Source: Candidatus Zhuqueibacterota bacterium (GTDB lineage Bacteria; KSB1; UBA2214). From it: a stretch of 10,314 bases of DNA. Location: positions 1 through 10,314 of the forward strand of contig JAKJDB010000045.1 of NCBI GenBank assembly GCA_022706175.1. The letters are read 5' to 3'. Each line of letters starts with the position of its first letter. The first letter of the stretch is position 1. The position numbers and the translations under genes are program-made. This document shows, piece by piece, positions 9,087 to 10,314 of the stretch. The notes below the pieces were generated by a model. It searched no databases and had not been told where the DNA came from. It saw nothing but the letters and a program-made list of their open reading frames with translations.

Positions 9087-10293
9087 TTCGCAGAGCTTCC
9101 ACCGGATGTAAGCGAGCGGCGCGCAAAGCCGGATAGACCGAAGCCAGCCACGCCAGTAGGATCGTGATCAGGGTGATGAGCGCAAAATCGCTTTTGCGCA
9201 TCAGCACCGGCAGCCACGAGACGATATAGACATCCGGCGGCAACGACAGCCAGCGAAAGGCCTGCTGCGACCAGCAGATGCCATAGCCGATGGCGCTGCC
9301 GAGCAGCGCGCCGAATACGCCTATAAATATACCCTCAAAAGTGAAAATCCGCCGAATTTGCCCCGTCGAGGCGCCCAGGGATTTCAGCACGCCGATCTGC
9401 GCCTTTTTTTCCATGGTGATCATGATGAGGATGCTGATGATGTTAAAGCTGGCCACCAGGATGATCAGACTCAGCACAATGACCGCGGTCCATTTTTGCA
9501 TTTTCATCCAGGCAAAAAGGTTCGGGTTCACGTCCAGCCAGGTGTTGGCGTGATAGGGATAACCGAGGCGGTTGCGGAGTTCTGCGGCCACGGTCTCCGC
9601 CTGCTGAAAATCGTGGAGCCGCAGCTCTAACCCGCTGATCCGGTTGCCGTAGAGAAACAGCTTTTGCGCTTCCTGCAGATGGATGTAGGTGAGATTGTCG
9701 TCCAGGCCGTACAGGCCGGTTCGTACCACTCCACGCACTACAAAGCGCATCATCTGCGGCATCTGCAACAGCGAGGGATTGCCCATATAGCTGGCCACCA
9801 GCACGGTATCGCCGGGCAGCGCCTGCAGTTTTTCCGCCAGAAAAACGCCGAGAAGAATGCCCGCTCCGGGCTCGTCCGCCAGAAAGGAGCCCTGGATGAC
9901 GCAGCTTTTCAAGTCGACCACCTCTCCGGCGGTGGCTGGTTCGATGCCTTGGATGACTACGCCGGTGGTGTGCTTTTTGTGCTTGATCAGCCCCTTGCCT
10001 TCCAGATAGGGCGTGATGGCCTGTACAGCGGAAAGCGACTGTACGGTCTTGGTGACAGCCTTTACATCGCTCAGGCCGCGGTCATGAAAGGTCACCACTT
10101 TGACATGACTGCCCATGGCCATGAAACGGGATCGTACTTCGGATTCATAGCCGTTCATCACCGACAGAACGATGATCAGCGCCGCTACGCCGACGATCAC
10201 GCCGGCGATGGCGATATAGGTGATGGCCGACAACAAGCCTGATTGTCGGCGGGAGCGCAGATGACGCAGGGCTACGAAAAATTCAAAAGACAT
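9079..10293 (-). CDS. lolC: LolC/LolE-type ABC permease of the lipoprotein-releasing system
   Basis: The 404-residue protein has the FtsX/MacB-superfamily permease layout: one N-terminal membrane segment (about 22-46), a large periplasmic domain (about 50-265) and three C-terminal membrane segments (about 268-293, 318-342 and 368-388). It opens with FEFFVALRHLRSRRQSGLLS and contains KAQIGVLKSLGAS (297-309), the conserved cytoplasmic coupling region of LolC/LolE proteins. RTGLYGLDDNLTYI (191-204) is also typical of the family. It should form the membrane channel with the overlapping LolD. Only one permease is seen here, so it may act as a homodimer (the LolF arrangement) or pair with a LolE encoded elsewhere; lolC is used here as the general family symbol. 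The start codon is 21 bases from the window edge with only a weak GGA ribosome site, so an upstream gene in the same operon is possible. Confidence 0.9.
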   Translation of the reverse strand: MSFEFFVALRHLRSRRQSGLLSAITYIAIAGVIVGVAALIIVLSVMNGYESEVRSRFMAMGSHVKVVTFHDRGLSDVKAVTKTVQSLSAVQAITPYLEGKGLIKHKKHTTGVVIQGIEPATAGEVVDLKSCVIQGSFLADEPGAGILLGVFLAEKLQALPGDTVLVASYMGNPSLLQMPQMMRFVVRGVVRTGLYGLDDNLTYIHLQEAQKLFLYGNRISGLELRLHDFQQAETVAAELRNRLGYPYHANTWLDVNPNLFAWMKMQKWTAVIVLSLIILVASFNIISILIMITMEKKAQIGVLKSLGASTGQIRRIFTFEGIFIGVFGALLGSAIGYGICWSQQAFRWLSLPPDVYIVSWLPVLMRKSDFALITLITILLAWLASVYPALRAARLHPVEALRNE

Positions 10294-10314
10294 GGCAGTT
10301 CCAAACGATCGCTC

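Overview
The window looks like ordinary chromosomal DNA from a Gram-negative bacterium, most likely a member of the FCB superphylum (KSB1, Calditrichota or a related candidate phylum). Three things suggest this. The first protein ends in a sorting-type domain with the motif QNYPNPFNPET, which is widespread in secreted proteins of those phyla. Two predicted lipoproteins and Lol-type lipoprotein-export genes imply an outer membrane. ClpC is present in place of a ClpA-like protein. The assignment rests on motifs only; no marker gene such as 16S rRNA is present.

Left part, + strand (1-5448). The window opens inside a large secreted multidomain protein (PKD, bacterial Ig/cadherin-like, GEVED, Fn3-like and C-terminal sorting domains). 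It ends at 1485 and is followed by a strong hairpin at 1535-1572. A sigma70-like promoter candidate (1585-1613) then precedes a closely spaced run of three envelope genes: a secreted UshA-type 5'-nucleotidase/metallophosphatase (1653-3161), an M48 metalloprotease that is probably a lipoprotein (3211-4656), and an unrecognised lipoprotein (4714-5448). A 13-bp perfect hairpin lies just upstream of the ribosome binding site of the last gene. The gaps of 49 and 57 bases and the common direction suggest one transcript.

Middle (5449-5602). The two sides converge on an A-run/hairpin/T-run that reads as a bidirectional intrinsic terminator.

Right part, - strand (5603-10293). clpC (AAA+ unfoldase, 828 aa) stands alone. 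About 300 bases of AT-rich non-coding DNA with small inverted repeats separate it from the upstream lolC-like permease and lolD ATPase genes, which overlap by 8 bases and are surely co-translated. LolCD would extract lipoproteins from the inner membrane. The two lipoproteins on the left are plausible cargo, but that link is an inference.

I found no mobile element, CRISPR array, tRNA, rRNA or clear new defence or biosynthetic system. The least explained pieces are the unrecognised lipoprotein with its upstream hairpin, the C-terminal extension of the M48 protease, and the lolD-clpC intergenic region.
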